A stretch of DNA of 64,000 bases. Origin: Psettodes erumei (Eukaryota; Chordata; Actinopteri; Pleuronectiformes; Psettodidae). Of the stretch, positions 42,101-48,394 are shown in pieces (within the stretch, counting starts at the first letter, position 1; each line of letters begins with the position of its first letter). The position numbers and the translations under genes are program-made. The notes under the pieces are model-generated. The model had not been told where the DNA came from, searched no databases, and worked only from the letters and a program-made list of their open reading frames with translations. The stretch is from positions 1,029,001 to 1,093,000 of the forward strand of contig JAFBJZ010000958.1 in NCBI GenBank assembly GCA_016785225.1, read 5' to 3'.

Positions 42101-45100
42101 CTTTGAACAAGCAAATGTACTCAGCCAGCCAATAGGAAAACTGCTGGAAATGACAAAGTTCATCACTGTATTTTTTTAATACATTATCAAAGTAATGCAA
42201 CGTAAGCAATGCTCTCAAACATTACATTGCTCTGATCAGTGCTTAGTTTTTACCAACAGAAACAGAACACCACATTCTTTTTCAAGTGTGCGATTACATT
42301 TCATTGCACAGAAACTTAATGTAACCAGATCTTTCACGGTCATCCCCAAAACAGGACCTCAAAGGAACAGCTCGAAATTTGAGGGAACCCGCTTTTTTGC
42401 TTCCTTACCAAAAGTCAGTTGAGAATACAGATACCACTCTTCTAACTGTACAGCAAAGCTGCTGCTTAGCCTAGCTTAACATAAAAACTGGAAACAGGGA
42501 GCCATCTCGGCTGACTCGCAGTTTTACTCTTCAGTTGTTGCACCGGTGGAAGAAGCATCTCTGCAAGCTAAAGTCCTGTTGAACACTGATTTCAGAAAAC
42601 AAAGTAGTAGGCTACTGCCACCGGGCTCACAGTGGAATTATATTAATGTGTACCAGCTTCTGCAGGGAAATCCAAATGCCCAGCATTGCTGCTAATGATC
42701 AGTCACTCAGCACGCTCCCAACACTAGTACAGGTGGGGTGTGTGTGTGCATGGAGGGTGGGGGTGGGGCACAGACCTACTGTAGCTTATGCTTTCTAGTG
42801 TATTTAGAAGCTTGAGAAAATAAATTGCAGCAGGCTGTCCATCTGTTCTCCATTAAAATGCTGGCCATGTTTGCATACACTGACATGGAAAACATTAGCA
42901 GCATTATTCAATGATCTCTGTTCTTCATAGATTACCAGTTCCAACCAGATTCCTGCTTTGCAATGATGATTCAAGGGGAAGTTTCTGTCTTTGGTTGAAA
43001 TGCAAACCGATAGAAGGATAAGGAAGGCAGCGGAAGTGACTGAGACTGTGTGCAGACTGTAAAAACTATAAATCACAGACCAAGTCTGCTGTAAGACACG
43101 TTTGCCATGAAGAAAACATATGCCAGTTTGAAAGGTTTGATATTTGGCTCATTCTACAAATCCCTTCAGCAGTGAGGTATATGGCATGCTGCCACTTGAA
43201 CATCAGTAACATTTTTTAAGCAACATCTGTTCACAAGGTTGGAGTCCTGACACTCCTCGTAAAAATGAAACCACTTCACATCTCTCCTGGTTTGTTTTCT
43301 AGGATCTGAGGCTTTTGGTTCAGGAAAGAGACATCACTGCTTAAAATAAAATCATGAAATAAATGTTAATCCTTCTTATAAAGATGTAAAAACAAACATC
43401 CATTAACCACACAGAACCGAAATTTCCAAATCTATCATCCTGCGTGGGACTTCTTCAATTACAACTTCCTCATTTTTCAGTTTCTATTGTGCTTCTGCTC
43501 CAGAAACGAAGACAAATTATTCCAGACTTAGACAACAGCATGCAGATGACAGCAGCTGTGACAAGCGGTGATAAGACTGCGACGGGCCGTGCTTTCTCTC
43601 AGAGCGAGACCGTAATCCCAGCTGCTGCTGCCACACCGAAGTGGAGGTGTGTACAGTACTGGTGATGATCATAAATGGGCTTCAGCTCAGCCTGTTAATG
43701 TACTGCATGCCTGTCTGCTTCTGCTGTGCCTTCTTGTCACCCTTCGAAGCTTTTGTTACTGGAGAATGCATTGTCAGTACATGCGATTTATGTGACTGTG
43801 TGTTATCCCTGAATATTTCACTTTGGAGCACACACCAATAAATCTGGTAGTCACTGTAGATCAAATATCAAAGCTTAATAGGAGATTGGAGTGTTCCTCC
43901 ATATTGAATTATTGGTGTCTCTGCTGAACTAACACTGGGTAAACATATTTTTATCTATCTTAGTTGACAAATGGATTCATTTGTTGCACACACACATGCA
44001 CATTCACATTGTTTGGAAGTCAGATGTTTACACAAGTCTCTCCACAAAGTGTGGCCAGAAATTGGTTCACATGACATAAGTGATCAGGGTTAGGGTTAGA
44101 AAGCTGACGAGGACCTGACAAGACAGGGAAGGCAACTACAAATGTTGCAATCCCATCAACGAGAGAGGAAGCTGAGGTCTGCTTGCTAAACTTCAAAAAC
44201 CCTTCTTTCAAAAAAACAATCACAGGTTAACAGTCAAAGGTTAATTCATAAATCTACCAACAAAGCTATGATCAAAATGAGAGCTGCTTTTACTTACATA
44301 AACCCTGCTGGAGCCATCAGCAAGAGACAGAGGTACAGGTTACCTATAAAAGCTTTTACAAATAATGAGACTGCAAATTAAGTCCCTGGCAAACCCCTGG
44401 TAATTAAGCTGACTCGCAGCGAACACACTTTGTTGAGTGCTGGAGATTACAACTGCCCACAGCTTGTTTGAAGTGGACGTCAACAACTACTTTAGGTGAC
44501 CTCAGATGGCCTGGAAAACAAGCCAGCTCTCAGTGTAATGTAAGGCCACAGGGAAATCAGGTGCGCAGTCTTAACCCTTTAAAAAAAACAACAACAAAAA
44601 AACCCCAACGTGTTGCATGGTTTTTGATCAGGGTGGGCAGAAAGCTTCCCAAACGTACTCGTGTCCCACACGTGCCAAGCCAAACGCATACAGCTTCGCA
44701 AGACTGAGCCCAAGCATGGAGACGTCTGAATGGCATGAGGGCAGAACACTGCAATGGTGGCACCTTGTCTGGGAGTGCCAACCCACAACAAAAGCTGTTG
44801 TGGGTGGAGAGGGGTCACGCTGATGTGGCTTCGCCCACCTTCAATGCACTCATCAAGCCCATATTCTCAGGAGATGTTGGAGCAGCACCGATCAATATGT
44901 TCACATTAACAGCAGATTAAAATGACCGTGTTTCGTGTGGCACAGGGCCCTCCAAGGGATGAACCCACAGAGAACTACCACTCGACAGCATCTTAAAGAC
45001 TCATTTTGGTTTTCGGGCCCATTGATTTACTCTTGTGATTCATTCTCATTGCTCTCATCGCTGTCGTTTCCAGCTAAAAGAGACAGTTGTTGTGATTTAG

Positions 45101-46876
45101 CAGCTAAAAACAAGACGGTAGAGACCAAAACAGAACTGAAAAGCAGGTGTGAACTTGCTTCACATTTGTTAGGGGGCAGAAACACAATTGTGTGGCCGTG
45201 TACGTACATGCAAACTTGCCATTAATGCCAATGTCGTGTTTAGAACTTGTTGCTCTAAGCTCCACGTGACCTAAAAAGCAGTTAATGCAGGTTTAAAGAG
45301 CTCTACAATTACTGTTTAGTACTTAATGACATGGCTGCTCAGTACTTTATCACAGTTGCTATCTAGATTTACACAAGAAGCACTTTGCAGGAGGCTGATA
45401 TCAAAACGAGCAAGGCTCACTATGGAATGTCCTCCAGCCTCCAAAGCTGTCAAAAGTAAAAGCCATGAAACACGGAAGGATTTTTACTGAGAAGCAGCTG
45501 CAGACATACAATATGTCATACAGACAACTGAGGGTGCTTTTTTTTTTTAAATGGTGCATCAGCACCAGATATTGGAGTATATGAAATATGCCAAGTATTG
45601 TTGCAAATCTTACAGGTTTATCTAATGCCTTATGTCATATTCTCAGCATAGACTTGGTTCGGTCACATTTCCTGTCCCCATCACATATGTTATCTTGCAG
45701 TTTCATTAACAAACTTGCCCATAGTCATATTGACACAAGTGTCAGATTGGAATCAGAAATGGCCTCTTTCATGCAGCATTCATGTTGCTAATAGGGTGTG
45801 TGTGGTGTCAAATGGTGATATTAAAGCCACTATTTTTTGTGTTGTGATATGTGTGTGAGAAACAGTGGAAATAGGGGCGCATTGAGGGACTGAGAATGCG
45901 AGAATCAAGTCTTAATATTACGAGAACAAGACGGAAAGTCGTAATATTATTATAATAAAGTCTTAATATGTGTTAAAATAAGGGACCCCTTGAGAAGCAT
46001 AGTTCTTCAGTACAGTTTTCACAAAAAAAGGAAATACTTTTTGGCGTATCAGCATCACATGACCATAAGTATCAGCACGTTGAACAGAATATGCGAAAAA
46101 AAACTGCGTCTGTTCAGAAGAAAGAACCACACGGACTTGGAGGAAATTGTCTCTTCTTGGAAGACGAAAGAGACATTTTTGACCGGCAGTAGCCGGCTGC
46201 AAGGTTATCGTTTCAGTTTTAATGTTGTTGATAAGATATTAACTGTTGACTGGGTGATAAACAGTGATGGGCAGGAGGCTGCCATTACATTGCTCTCCTG
46301 CCCTCCACATTTACGACTTTTATTTTGTAATATTAGGACTTTATTCTCGTAATTTCCGATTTTCTTTCCTCGATGTGTCCCTAATACTCCGCCGTAGTAC
46401 GGTGACTTTTTATCACCATAATGAAATATTCCCAGTGAGAGTATAGTGTCTATTGTTATCAGAACTGCGCTATCACTTTAATATTCCTGGAGTGTCCTGG
46501 GAACTGTTACTAAGGTAAGTTTACGGACCTTATCAGGTAGAAAAATACAACATTATTCATATTTAGCCGGACTTGACCAAGAACAACAGTGTCCCACTTC
46601 TTCGTGCCGCAAAACAAATGCAAGTGATTGAGCATGGCATTAATTGAGAGCTTGTTAACCCGGTAAATGCTAATAAGCGGGTTATTTATAGTTAGCTATG
46701 CCTATTACTGAAAGGTACTGGATGATTGCCCAGAACGACAAGATAGTCCTCAAAGTATACACAAGCCCAATGGAGTTACAGTATCTTGTGACACACACAC
46801 AGGCAGTCAGACCGGCGACGGGTGGGGAAAACGTACTCACCCAGAAGGGGAGCTCTGATCCACACAGCCGCTCCAT
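2973..46876 (-). CDS. abcc3: ABC transporter C family member 3 (MRP3-like), 31 coding exons
   Basis: ATP-driven plasma-membrane exporter of the MRP family; family members export organic anions such as glucuronide and glutathione conjugates and bile-acid conjugates. Thirty-one exons, listed separately, join with consistent phases into 4641 nt (1546 aa); human ABCC3 is 1527 aa. Order: TMD0 (exons 2-5), L0 linker (5-8), TMD1 (8-13), NBD1 (15-19), acidic linker (19-21), TMD2 (22-26), NBD2 (27-31). NBD1 has Walker A GHVGCGKSS (Lys about 685), signature LSGGQ and Walker B ending LLDDP, with Asp where most ABC ATPases have Glu, as usual in ABCC proteins. NBD2 has GRTGAGKSS (Lys about 1347), LSVGQ, LVLDEAT and an IAHR H-loop. 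The ABCC3 call rests on the linker DALSNHTDM and the C-terminus VAEFDTP, which resemble ABCC3 more than ABCC1. Exon 23 has an alternative version at 9412-9725. No frameshift or stop was seen in the assembled frame. Confidence 0.93.
3695..3889 (-). CDS. abcc3: abcc3 exon 30, NBD2 signature and Walker B
   Basis: 195 nt, phase 2 to 2: signature (L)SVGQRQLVCLARAL, Walker B RILVLDEATAAVD with the catalytic Glu (about residue 1469), and H-loop FTIAHRLNTI. Donor is GTTAGA. Confidence 0.95.
4015..4181 (-). CDS. abcc3: abcc3 exon 29, NBD2
   Basis: 167 nt, phase 0 in and 2 out: EPVLFSGTLRMNLDPFEQCS and CSEGGENL, which leads into the signature completed in exon 30. Confidence 0.94.
4410..4430. repeat. 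(GT)n tract next to exon 28 donor
   Basis: Dinucleotide repeat that reads (CA)n in the abcc3 transcript and begins within a few bases of the exon 28 donor. Confidence 0.85.
4434..4592 (-). CDS. abcc3: abcc3 exon 28, NBD2 Walker A
   Basis: 159 nt, residues 1337-1389, phase 0 to 0: IGIVGRTGAGKSSMTLCLFR and the Q-loop LTIIPQ. The donor runs directly into a (CA)n tract in the transcript. Confidence 0.95.
4678..4824 (-). CDS. abcc3: abcc3 exon 27, start of NBD2
   Basis: 147 nt, residues 1288-1336, phase 0 to 0: DWPSEGNVQFQDYSVRYREG and VLKSLSLSVKGGEK, the first strands of NBD2 with the ATP-stacking Tyr. Confidence 0.94.
5367..5468 (-). CDS. abcc3: abcc3 exon 26, TMD2 end
   Basis: 102 nt, residues 1254-1287, phase 0 to 0: LNWMVRMTSDLESNIVAVER then VKEYSETKTE. 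Contains the conserved Trp of the last TMD2 helix, known in ABCC1 to affect substrate choice. Confidence 0.95.
6671..6797 (-). CDS. abcc3: abcc3 exon 25, TMD2
   Basis: 127 nt, phase 2 in and 0 out: EFIGNCIVLFAAVFAV (TM16) then SLNPGLVGLSVSYALQ. Confidence 0.95.
7388..7587 (-). CDS. abcc3: abcc3 exon 24, TMD2
   Basis: 200 nt, phase 0 in and 2 out: FYVATSRQLKRLESVSRSPI then YSHFSETITGSSVIRAYG, the long intracellular helix pair of TMD2. The acceptor CTCTAG lies after a C-rich tract (a G run on the plus strand, 7601-7630). Confidence 0.94.
7588..9411. other. Intron between exons 23b and 24
   Basis: 1.8 kb with no further exon-like open frame that I could recognise. I looked specifically for a third copy of the TM13-TM14 segment and found none. 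Confidence 0.6.
7601..7630 (+). other. G-run tract beside exon 24 acceptor
   Basis: Four or more G runs (gggtgggtggggtggggg and onward) make a G-quadruplex motif on the plus strand. On the abcc3 transcript it is a pure C-rich tract about 15 nt before the exon 24 acceptor. Confidence 0.7.
9412..9725 (-). CDS. abcc3: abcc3 alternative exon 23b, TM13-TM14
   Basis: 314 nt, open throughout, phase 1 in and 0 out, acceptor CGCAG and donor GTAAAT. It encodes the same segment as exon 23a: starts GVLLLVNCLL, contains FFESTPTGRLLNRFSKDVD and ends VFYWWVQ. By eye about 40% of residues match exon 23a over 105 positions, with one 1-residue gap, and the conserved coupling helix is kept. It sits between exon 23a and exon 24. 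Since its length is 2 modulo 3, adding it to 23a would break the frame, so it can only replace 23a. It could also be a decayed duplicate, but nothing in it is broken. Confidence 0.85.
9734..9758 (+). other. G-run tract beside exon 23b acceptor
   Basis: A G-rich run (gggggtgggaggggggg and onward). In the transcript it forms a C-rich polypyrimidine tract directly before the exon 23b acceptor. Exon 23a instead has a mixed CT tract. Confidence 0.7.
10731..10757. repeat. (GT)n microsatellite
   Basis: About 12 GT units, in the intron separating exon 23a from exon 23b. Confidence 0.9.
11033..11343 (-). CDS. abcc3: abcc3 exon 23a (upstream version), TM13-TM14
   Basis: 311 nt, phase 1 in and 0 out, residues about 1041-1144. 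Begins GVLVMISSFTLALG, carries the coupling segment FFDTTPIGRLINRFSKD and ends AFIYIFVQ before donor GTACTC. This version is the one most like ordinary ABCC3. It is one of two alternatives, the other being 9412-9725. Confidence 0.93.
11821..12028 (-). CDS. abcc3: abcc3 exon 22, TM12 of TMD2
   Basis: 208 nt, phase 0 in and 1 out. Encodes EYAKAVGPLLSVLICFLYGC (first TMD2 helix), AAIGANIWLSQWTND and VGVYAALGIAQ. The 1-nt overhang is what both versions of exon 23 require. Confidence 0.94.
12133..12289 (-). CDS. abcc3: abcc3 exon 21, linker
   Basis: 157 nt, phase 2 in and 0 out. A basic, low-conservation linker (SEPLEKKKPHEMEKLIQTET). The donor reads GTCGGT, weaker than consensus but needed to reach VKIKVYLEYAKAVG in frame. 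Confidence 0.85.
12471..12579 (-). CDS. abcc3: abcc3 exon 20, linker
   Basis: 109 nt, phase 1 in and 2 out. Encodes an acidic linker with DDALSNHTDMVDNEPV, close to the ABCC3 wording and used here to choose ABCC3 over ABCC1. Confidence 0.9.
12681..12864 (-). CDS. abcc3: abcc3 exon 19, end of NBD1
   Basis: 184 nt, phase 0 in and 1 out. Begins TRILVTHGISFLPQVD (H-loop) and ends in the acidic linker EDIVEEDEAM. Confidence 0.94.
13226..13393 (-). CDS. abcc3: abcc3 exon 18, NBD1 signature and Walker B
   Basis: 168 nt, residues 766-821, phase 0 to 0: signature LSGGQRQRVSLARA, then Walker B VYLLDDPLSAVDAHV. The Asp-Asp-Pro after Walker B marks the low-activity NBD1 site typical of ABCC exporters. 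Confidence 0.95.
13656..13832 (-). CDS. abcc3: abcc3 exon 17, NBD1 Q-loop
   Basis: 177 nt, residues 707-765, phase 0 to 0: AYVPQQAWIQNATLRDNILF (Q-loop) and LPGGDMTEIGEK leading to the signature. Leu replaces the usual Ser in the GSVAYVPQ start. Confidence 0.94.
14767..14893 (-). CDS. abcc3: abcc3 exon 16, NBD1 Walker A
   Basis: 127 nt, phase 2 in and 0 out. Contains VVGHVGCGKSSLISALLGDM, the NBD1 Walker A loop (Lys about residue 685). Confidence 0.95.
15293..15359 (-). CDS. abcc3: abcc3 exon 15, start of NBD1
   Basis: 67 nt, phase 1 in and 2 out: FSVTVVNGKFTWSKEDHPVL, the first beta strands of NBD1 with the aromatic residue (FTW) that stacks on ATP in the family. Confidence 0.9.
15687..15774 (-). 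CDS. abcc3: abcc3 exon 14
   Basis: 88 nt, phase 0 in and 1 out. Encodes ASVSLKRIQGFLSHDELDP, the elbow joining TMD1 to NBD1. Confidence 0.92.
15857..16003 (-). CDS. abcc3: abcc3 exon 13, end of TMD1
   Basis: 147 nt, residues 564-612, phase 0 to 0: VDENNVLDAEKAFVSLSLFN then LNMLPQVISSIVQ, the last TMD1 helices. Confidence 0.93.
18242..18445 (-). CDS. abcc3: abcc3 exon 12, TMD1
   Basis: 204 nt, residues 496-563, phase 0 to 0. Contains KDSRIKLMSEILNGIKVLKL and AWENSFKEKV, the second coupling region. A second GTAAGG 11 nt downstream could act as a competing donor; the one chosen keeps the family exon length. Confidence 0.92.
18928..19020 (-). CDS. abcc3: abcc3 exon 11, TMD1
   Basis: 93 nt, residues 465-495, phase 0 to 0: LGPSVLAGVAVMIMLIPFNA, a transmembrane helix conserved in ABCC1/ABCC3. 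Confidence 0.93.
19441..20941 (+). mobile_element. Tc1-like transposon copy 1, left end missing
   Basis: Lies in abcc3 intron 10, in opposite orientation to the gene. It matches the second copy at 32316-33865 nearly throughout. It lacks about the first 68 bp, so the left terminal inverted repeat is gone. The right terminal repeat is present and is followed by TA. The right end is 48 bp from the donor of abcc3 exon 10. Confidence 0.93.
19713..20666 (+). CDS. Tc1-like transposase, stop near C-terminus
   Basis: 317 aa open frame; the usual start would be the internal Met at 19749 (MVTCEETRAV). An N-terminal helix-turn-helix region (GFTGKDIAASKIAP, STIYRIIKNF) and a GRPRK hinge bind the terminal repeats in this family. 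The DDE catalytic residues lie in FSDES, QHDRAPCH and NPIENLW. I count 35 residues between the second Asp and the Glu, so DD35E rather than the DD34E of Sleeping Beauty. A TGA at 20664-20666 ends the frame about 33 codons before the next stop, where homologous reading would continue. The same TGA is in the other copy. Confidence 0.85.
   Translation: MVLEIIVLPLLTMVTCEETRAVIIALYKKGFTGKDIAASKIAPKSTIYRIIKNFKERGPIVVKKASGRPRKSSKRQDRLLKLIQLRDRGTTSAELAQEWQQAAVSASACTVRQRLLEDGLMSRRAAKKPLLSRKNIRDRLMFCKRYRDWTAKDWGKVIFSDESPFRLFWASGKKLVRRRKGERYHQSCVMPTVKHPETIHVWGCFSAKGLGSLTILPKNTAMNKEWYQNILQEQLLPTIQEQFGDQQCLFQHDRAPCHKAKVITTWLREQNIEILGPWPGNYPDLNPIENLWSIFKRRVDKHKPTNSDKLQALIMQE
20990..21151 (-). CDS. abcc3: abcc3 exon 10, TMD1
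   Basis: 162 nt, residues 411-464, phase 0 to 0. Contains STVGEVVNLMSVDAQRFMDL, the first coupling-helix region, then SAPLQIMLALYFLW. Its donor GTCCGT lies only 48 bp from the right end of a Tc1-like element in intron 10. Confidence 0.94.
21249..21426 (-). CDS. abcc3: abcc3 exon 9, TMD1
   Basis: 178 nt, phase 2 in and 0 out, residues 351-410. Encodes PDWWGYTLAFLMFFTAFL and ends with IIGAVYRK, the conserved ABCC intracellular segment. Confidence 0.94.
22186..22440 (-). CDS. abcc3: abcc3 exon 8, L0 linker into TMD1
   Basis: 255 nt, phase 2 to 2. It starts with a variable, Ser/Glu-rich stretch. It then enters TMD1 with PSFLHALVKAFGPYFLIGSA and VITFVNPQLLR. Confidence 0.92.
22441..25050. other. 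abcc3 intron 7, no gene seen
   Basis: 2.6 kb intron with the (GT)n at 24129 and no recognisable coding or mobile element sequence. Confidence 0.5.
24129..24159. repeat. (GT)n microsatellite
   Basis: About 15 GT units in abcc3 intron 7. Confidence 0.93.
25051..25182 (-). CDS. abcc3: abcc3 exon 7, L0 linker
   Basis: 132 nt, phase 2 to 2, containing PLEPKDLWSLNERD, the conserved ABCC linker motif. The acceptor sits behind a long CT-rich tract (25184-25216 on the plus strand as GA repeats). Confidence 0.92.
25978..26039 (-). CDS. abcc3: abcc3 exon 6, L0 linker
   Basis: 62 nt, phase 0 in and 2 out, encoding NPCPETTAGFLSTLTFWWFT. The donor GTGGGT is followed at once by a run of T on the transcript strand (plus-strand A run at about 25958-25972). 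Confidence 0.92.
26200..26325 (-). CDS. abcc3: abcc3 exon 5, end of TMD0
   Basis: 126 nt, residues 160-201, phase 0 to 0. Encodes RFTTFYFYFSLVVCELIL, the last TMD0 helix, and the NEKPPLFSD loop entering the L0 linker. Confidence 0.94.
28160..28181. repeat. (TTC)n microsatellite
   Basis: Trinucleotide TTC tract in abcc3 intron 4. Confidence 0.9.
28622..28759 (-). CDS. abcc3: abcc3 exon 4, TMD0
   Basis: 138 nt, residues 114-159, phase 0 to 0. Contains the family landmark LRGVQSSGVLFIFWFL followed by PFRSKIL, nearly the ABCC3 wording. Confidence 0.94.
29606..32275 (-). mobile_element. 5'-truncated LINE of the restriction-like-endonuclease type (R4/Dong/Rex6-like)
   Basis: Lies in abcc3 intron 3, same strand as the gene. 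Reading along the minus strand: a reverse transcriptase, a zinc-knuckle segment, then a PD-(D/E)XK-like endonuclease and a short 3' tail ending in an A/T run. The 5' end stops at a TA/CATA microsatellite next to a Tc1-like element. The exact clade (R4/Dong/Rex6 or a related R2-superclade group) is my inference. Confidence 0.85.
29653..32270 (-). pseudogene. LINE polyprotein: RT plus zinc knuckle plus endonuclease, broken
   Basis: Three open pieces make up one former frame: about 32258-31670, 31624-30203 and 30303-29653. The first break is an in-frame TGA at 31670-31672; the second is a frameshift near 30320. RT landmarks are WTAPGPDMIHTYWLK, TAWIDYKKAYDSMPQ and the catalytic LLYMDDIKLY. Downstream are CRLCREG followed by HITAGC (zinc knuckle) and PDIVVVDKHRKTVVVIDVAI, a PD-(D/E)XK-type nuclease core. 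This domain order and the lack of an apurinic-type nuclease define the element type. It is no longer able to make a full protein. Confidence 0.82.
32276..32312. repeat. (TA)n and (CATA)n tract
   Basis: A TA run followed by 'catacatacatacata', placed exactly between the LINE and the second Tc1-like element. Confidence 0.9.
32316..33865 (+). mobile_element. Tc1-like transposon copy 2, both ends present
   Basis: 1550 bp in abcc3 intron 3. The first 31 bases and the reverse complement of the last 31 are identical (start cagccatggccaaaag), a full terminal inverted repeat. TATA follows the right end, as expected for insertion at TA; on the left the nearest TA is two bases away. The transposase inside is disabled. 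Confidence 0.95.
32656..33590 (+). pseudogene. Tc1-like transposase, frame-broken
   Basis: The same transposase as in copy 1. A deletion of about 20 bp near 33190, together with an extra A in a nearby A run, splits it into 32656-33216 and 33204-33590. The QHDGAPCH and NPIENLW catalytic segments are in the second piece. The early TGA at 33588-33590 matches that of copy 1. Confidence 0.9.
33909..34192 (+). repeat. Dispersed repeat, copy 1 (empty site)
   Basis: Matches 47573-48394 with scattered changes. Landmarks are gatggtaaact, agccctgcattgtg, catctcctggttaatgtagac, cttggcaaaagaccaaa and caactcctccgctc. It has one CCTAC (34004-34008) where copy 2 has a 498-bp insertion between two CCTACs. 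The family is not recognised. Confidence 0.8.
35782..35907 (-). CDS. abcc3: abcc3 exon 3, TMD0
   Basis: 126 nt, residues 72-113, phase 0 to 0. Encodes the second TMD0 helix (VFGLLLWIVCWTDLFY) and the start of the third (FFVTPLVLGMTM). Confidence 0.92.
36971..37147 (-). CDS. abcc3: abcc3 exon 2, TMD0
   Basis: 177 nt, residues 13-71, phase 0 on both sides, CTGCAG acceptor and GTGAGA donor. Encodes the first TMD0 helix (LSWLPCIFLWAVSPIYIFYL) and the following basic loop. Confidence 0.92.
39251..39805. mobile_element. MITE with internal triplicated unit
   Basis: The ends form an inverted repeat of 21 bp with one mismatch (left ggaatagtttgacatttt; right begins cccaaaatgtcaaac). Between them, from 39290 to about 39510, three units of about 75 bp repeat the core cagcag...gttagcttag followed by ctggaaacag-like sequence. 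No coding capacity. Typical of short fish DNA elements. Confidence 0.75.
42361..42510. mobile_element. Relic of the same MITE family
   Basis: Shares the family order: a gaacagctcgaaattt-like start, a gataccactctt segment, then gcttagcctagcttaacataa and actggaaacaggga. Only one core unit and no clear right end. Confidence 0.6.
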
Positions 46877-47130
46877 CTCTGCCGCGGCGGAAGACCGGCA
46901 GCGACCGGATAGCTCTTTATCCCCCTCTAAAACAGGTCGAGCCCTTTCCTGCAAGCGGCTTTCCTGCTCCTTCGCGTTACAAGGCGCTCACCACGGTTTC
47001 ATGCCACACCGGCAGGTATGCGCTGCGGAGGCGTCTCGGTTTCTGCCTGCGCGCTCGCACCGACGGCGTGGACCGGCCTGCGTCAGGAAACAGCTCCGTT
47101 GCTTCCGCTCTGTCCAGGGAAGAAAAAAAG
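46800..47130 (-). promoter_or_regulatory. abcc3: Probable abcc3 promoter/5' UTR, GC- and CpG-rich
   Basis: A GC-rich block with many CpGs surrounds exon 1, unlike the AT-rich flanks. No TATA box was seen. The start of transcription is unknown. A long (CT)n tract lies upstream at 47241-47312. Confidence 0.5.
46841..46876 (-). CDS. abcc3: abcc3 exon 1 (start codon)
   Basis: 36 nt, 12 aa (MERLCGSELPFW), followed by donor GTGAGT; phase 0. The start resembles the MDALCGSGE start of human ABCC3. An in-frame ATG is absent in the short GC-rich stretch just before it, which supports this start. Confidence 0.88.
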
Positions 47131-47239
47131 AAAAGTCATCCGGATCCTGGGAGGAATTATTTCTGTCAGTGGTTGTCGTGAAGGGAAGGCAGGGCGTCTG
47201 CTTACTATACCCCGCCCCTATCCTCCCTTTCTCCCTCTG

Positions 47240-47240
<1 letters not shown>

Positions 47241-47289
<49 letters not shown>

Positions 47290-47312
47290 CTCTCTCTCTC
47301 TCTCTCTCTCTC
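47241..47312. repeat. (CT)n tract, then CA/CG dinucleotides
   Basis: Two CT runs split by 'gccc', followed by cacacacacgcgcgcgcacg. It reads (GA)n in the direction of abcc3 and lies about 370 bp upstream of its start codon. Confidence 0.9.
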
Positions 47313-47572
47313 GCACACACACGCGCGCGCACGCGCTACACGATAACGTGGAGTCGCGCTGACTCATGTTGCGAGGATTATGAGGCGAGGAAAAGTCAGA
47401 TTTACAGTTTAACATTCATTTAACAGTCCGAGTTGAACCTTTAGTTGTCCTCAATCTCGTCAAATTAATGAAGGCTCCATAAAGGAGAGGGTCGGGGTTA
47501 AGTTATATCTGGCTCGAGATCACCATCCACTATTGTAACCACTCAGCAAATATACTGTATAAACTTTTTGCT

Positions 47573-48394
47573 TGTTGTATGGATGGTAAACTGTTAGGAA
47601 GCCCTGCATTGTGGTCATGTTACCATCGCTATAATACTCTTAACACATCTCCTGGTTAATGTAGACATCAGAGTAGATAACAAGCCATTCCTACTTTAAC
47701 TGCCATAAATATTATTTATGTCATTATTTTATGTGTTTTGTTTATATGTATATTTTTGCATGATTTAATTTGTGAATATTGATTTGTTTGGTAATTTACA
47801 CTGCATAAGAACAATGAACACTTTAAGTTGTTGCACCTCTCCTCCAATACATGTGCAGCGGAAGAAAGGCATTAAGCTCTGCCTAAAAGCTTAAAAGAAA
47901 CATTACATCGCCCACTCCTTTTTTTTGGAGATATTTTTGTTCAAGCGGACTCATTCACTCTTTGGTTGTGTGCAGCCAGCGAGGTATATTTATTTCTGAG
48001 TTGTGTTTATTGCGCATATTTTGTTGTCAATTTGGGTACAACTTGAATGTGTTTATTTTGCACACTGTCATGTACTTGAACAGTTCGACGGTGGATTGAT
48101 GACCATGATGTTGATGCAAGTGGAGTTCAGATGATTAAATCCATCAGTAAAAGAAGAACTACGGTGTTGTCTATTTCCTGGAGGGAGTGATACCTACACA
48201 GTGTGAGCATCTTGCTGAGACACCTCACAGGTAAAACAACACTATAGCTTACCTACTGGTCTGCTTCCTTGGCAAAAGACCAAATTATTAGCTGGTTCAT
48301 GCTCCAGTCAACTCCAGCAGCAACTTTCTCTCCCTTTTTTCCTCACACTCCCTGTTGCTCTCCCTCAACTCCTCCGCTCGCTTTCTTTGCTTTT
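47573..48394 (+). repeat. Dispersed repeat, copy 2 (filled site)
   Basis: The same repeat as 33909-34192 but interrupted by the solo-LTR-like insertion 47695-48192. Sequence on both sides matches copy 1. Confidence 0.8.
47695..48192 (+). mobile_element. Solo-LTR-like insertion with 5-bp target duplication
   Basis: 498 bp flanked on both sides by CCTAC (47690-47694 and 48193-48197); the related repeat at 33909 has a single CCTAC. The size, lack of coding capacity and 5-bp duplication suit a solo LTR of a retrotransposon. The ends (tttaactgcc and gggagtgata) are only weakly inverted and do not keep a perfect TG...CA, so the class is an inference. Confidence 0.65.

Larger units (their letters stand above)
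37148..46840. other. abcc3 intron 1 (9.7 kb)
   Basis: The long first intron. Recognisable contents are the MITE at 39251-39805 and the MITE relic near 42361-42510. The rest shows no coding frame with a familiar protein. Large first introns often hold regulatory sites, but I saw no motif I could defend. Confidence 0.6.

Noticed and set aside
46698..47423. 241-codon open frame on the plus strand upstream of abcc3
   Set aside because: It runs antisense over exon 1 and through the (CT)n tract (Ser/Leu repeats). It is a composition effect with no protein similarity that I recognise.
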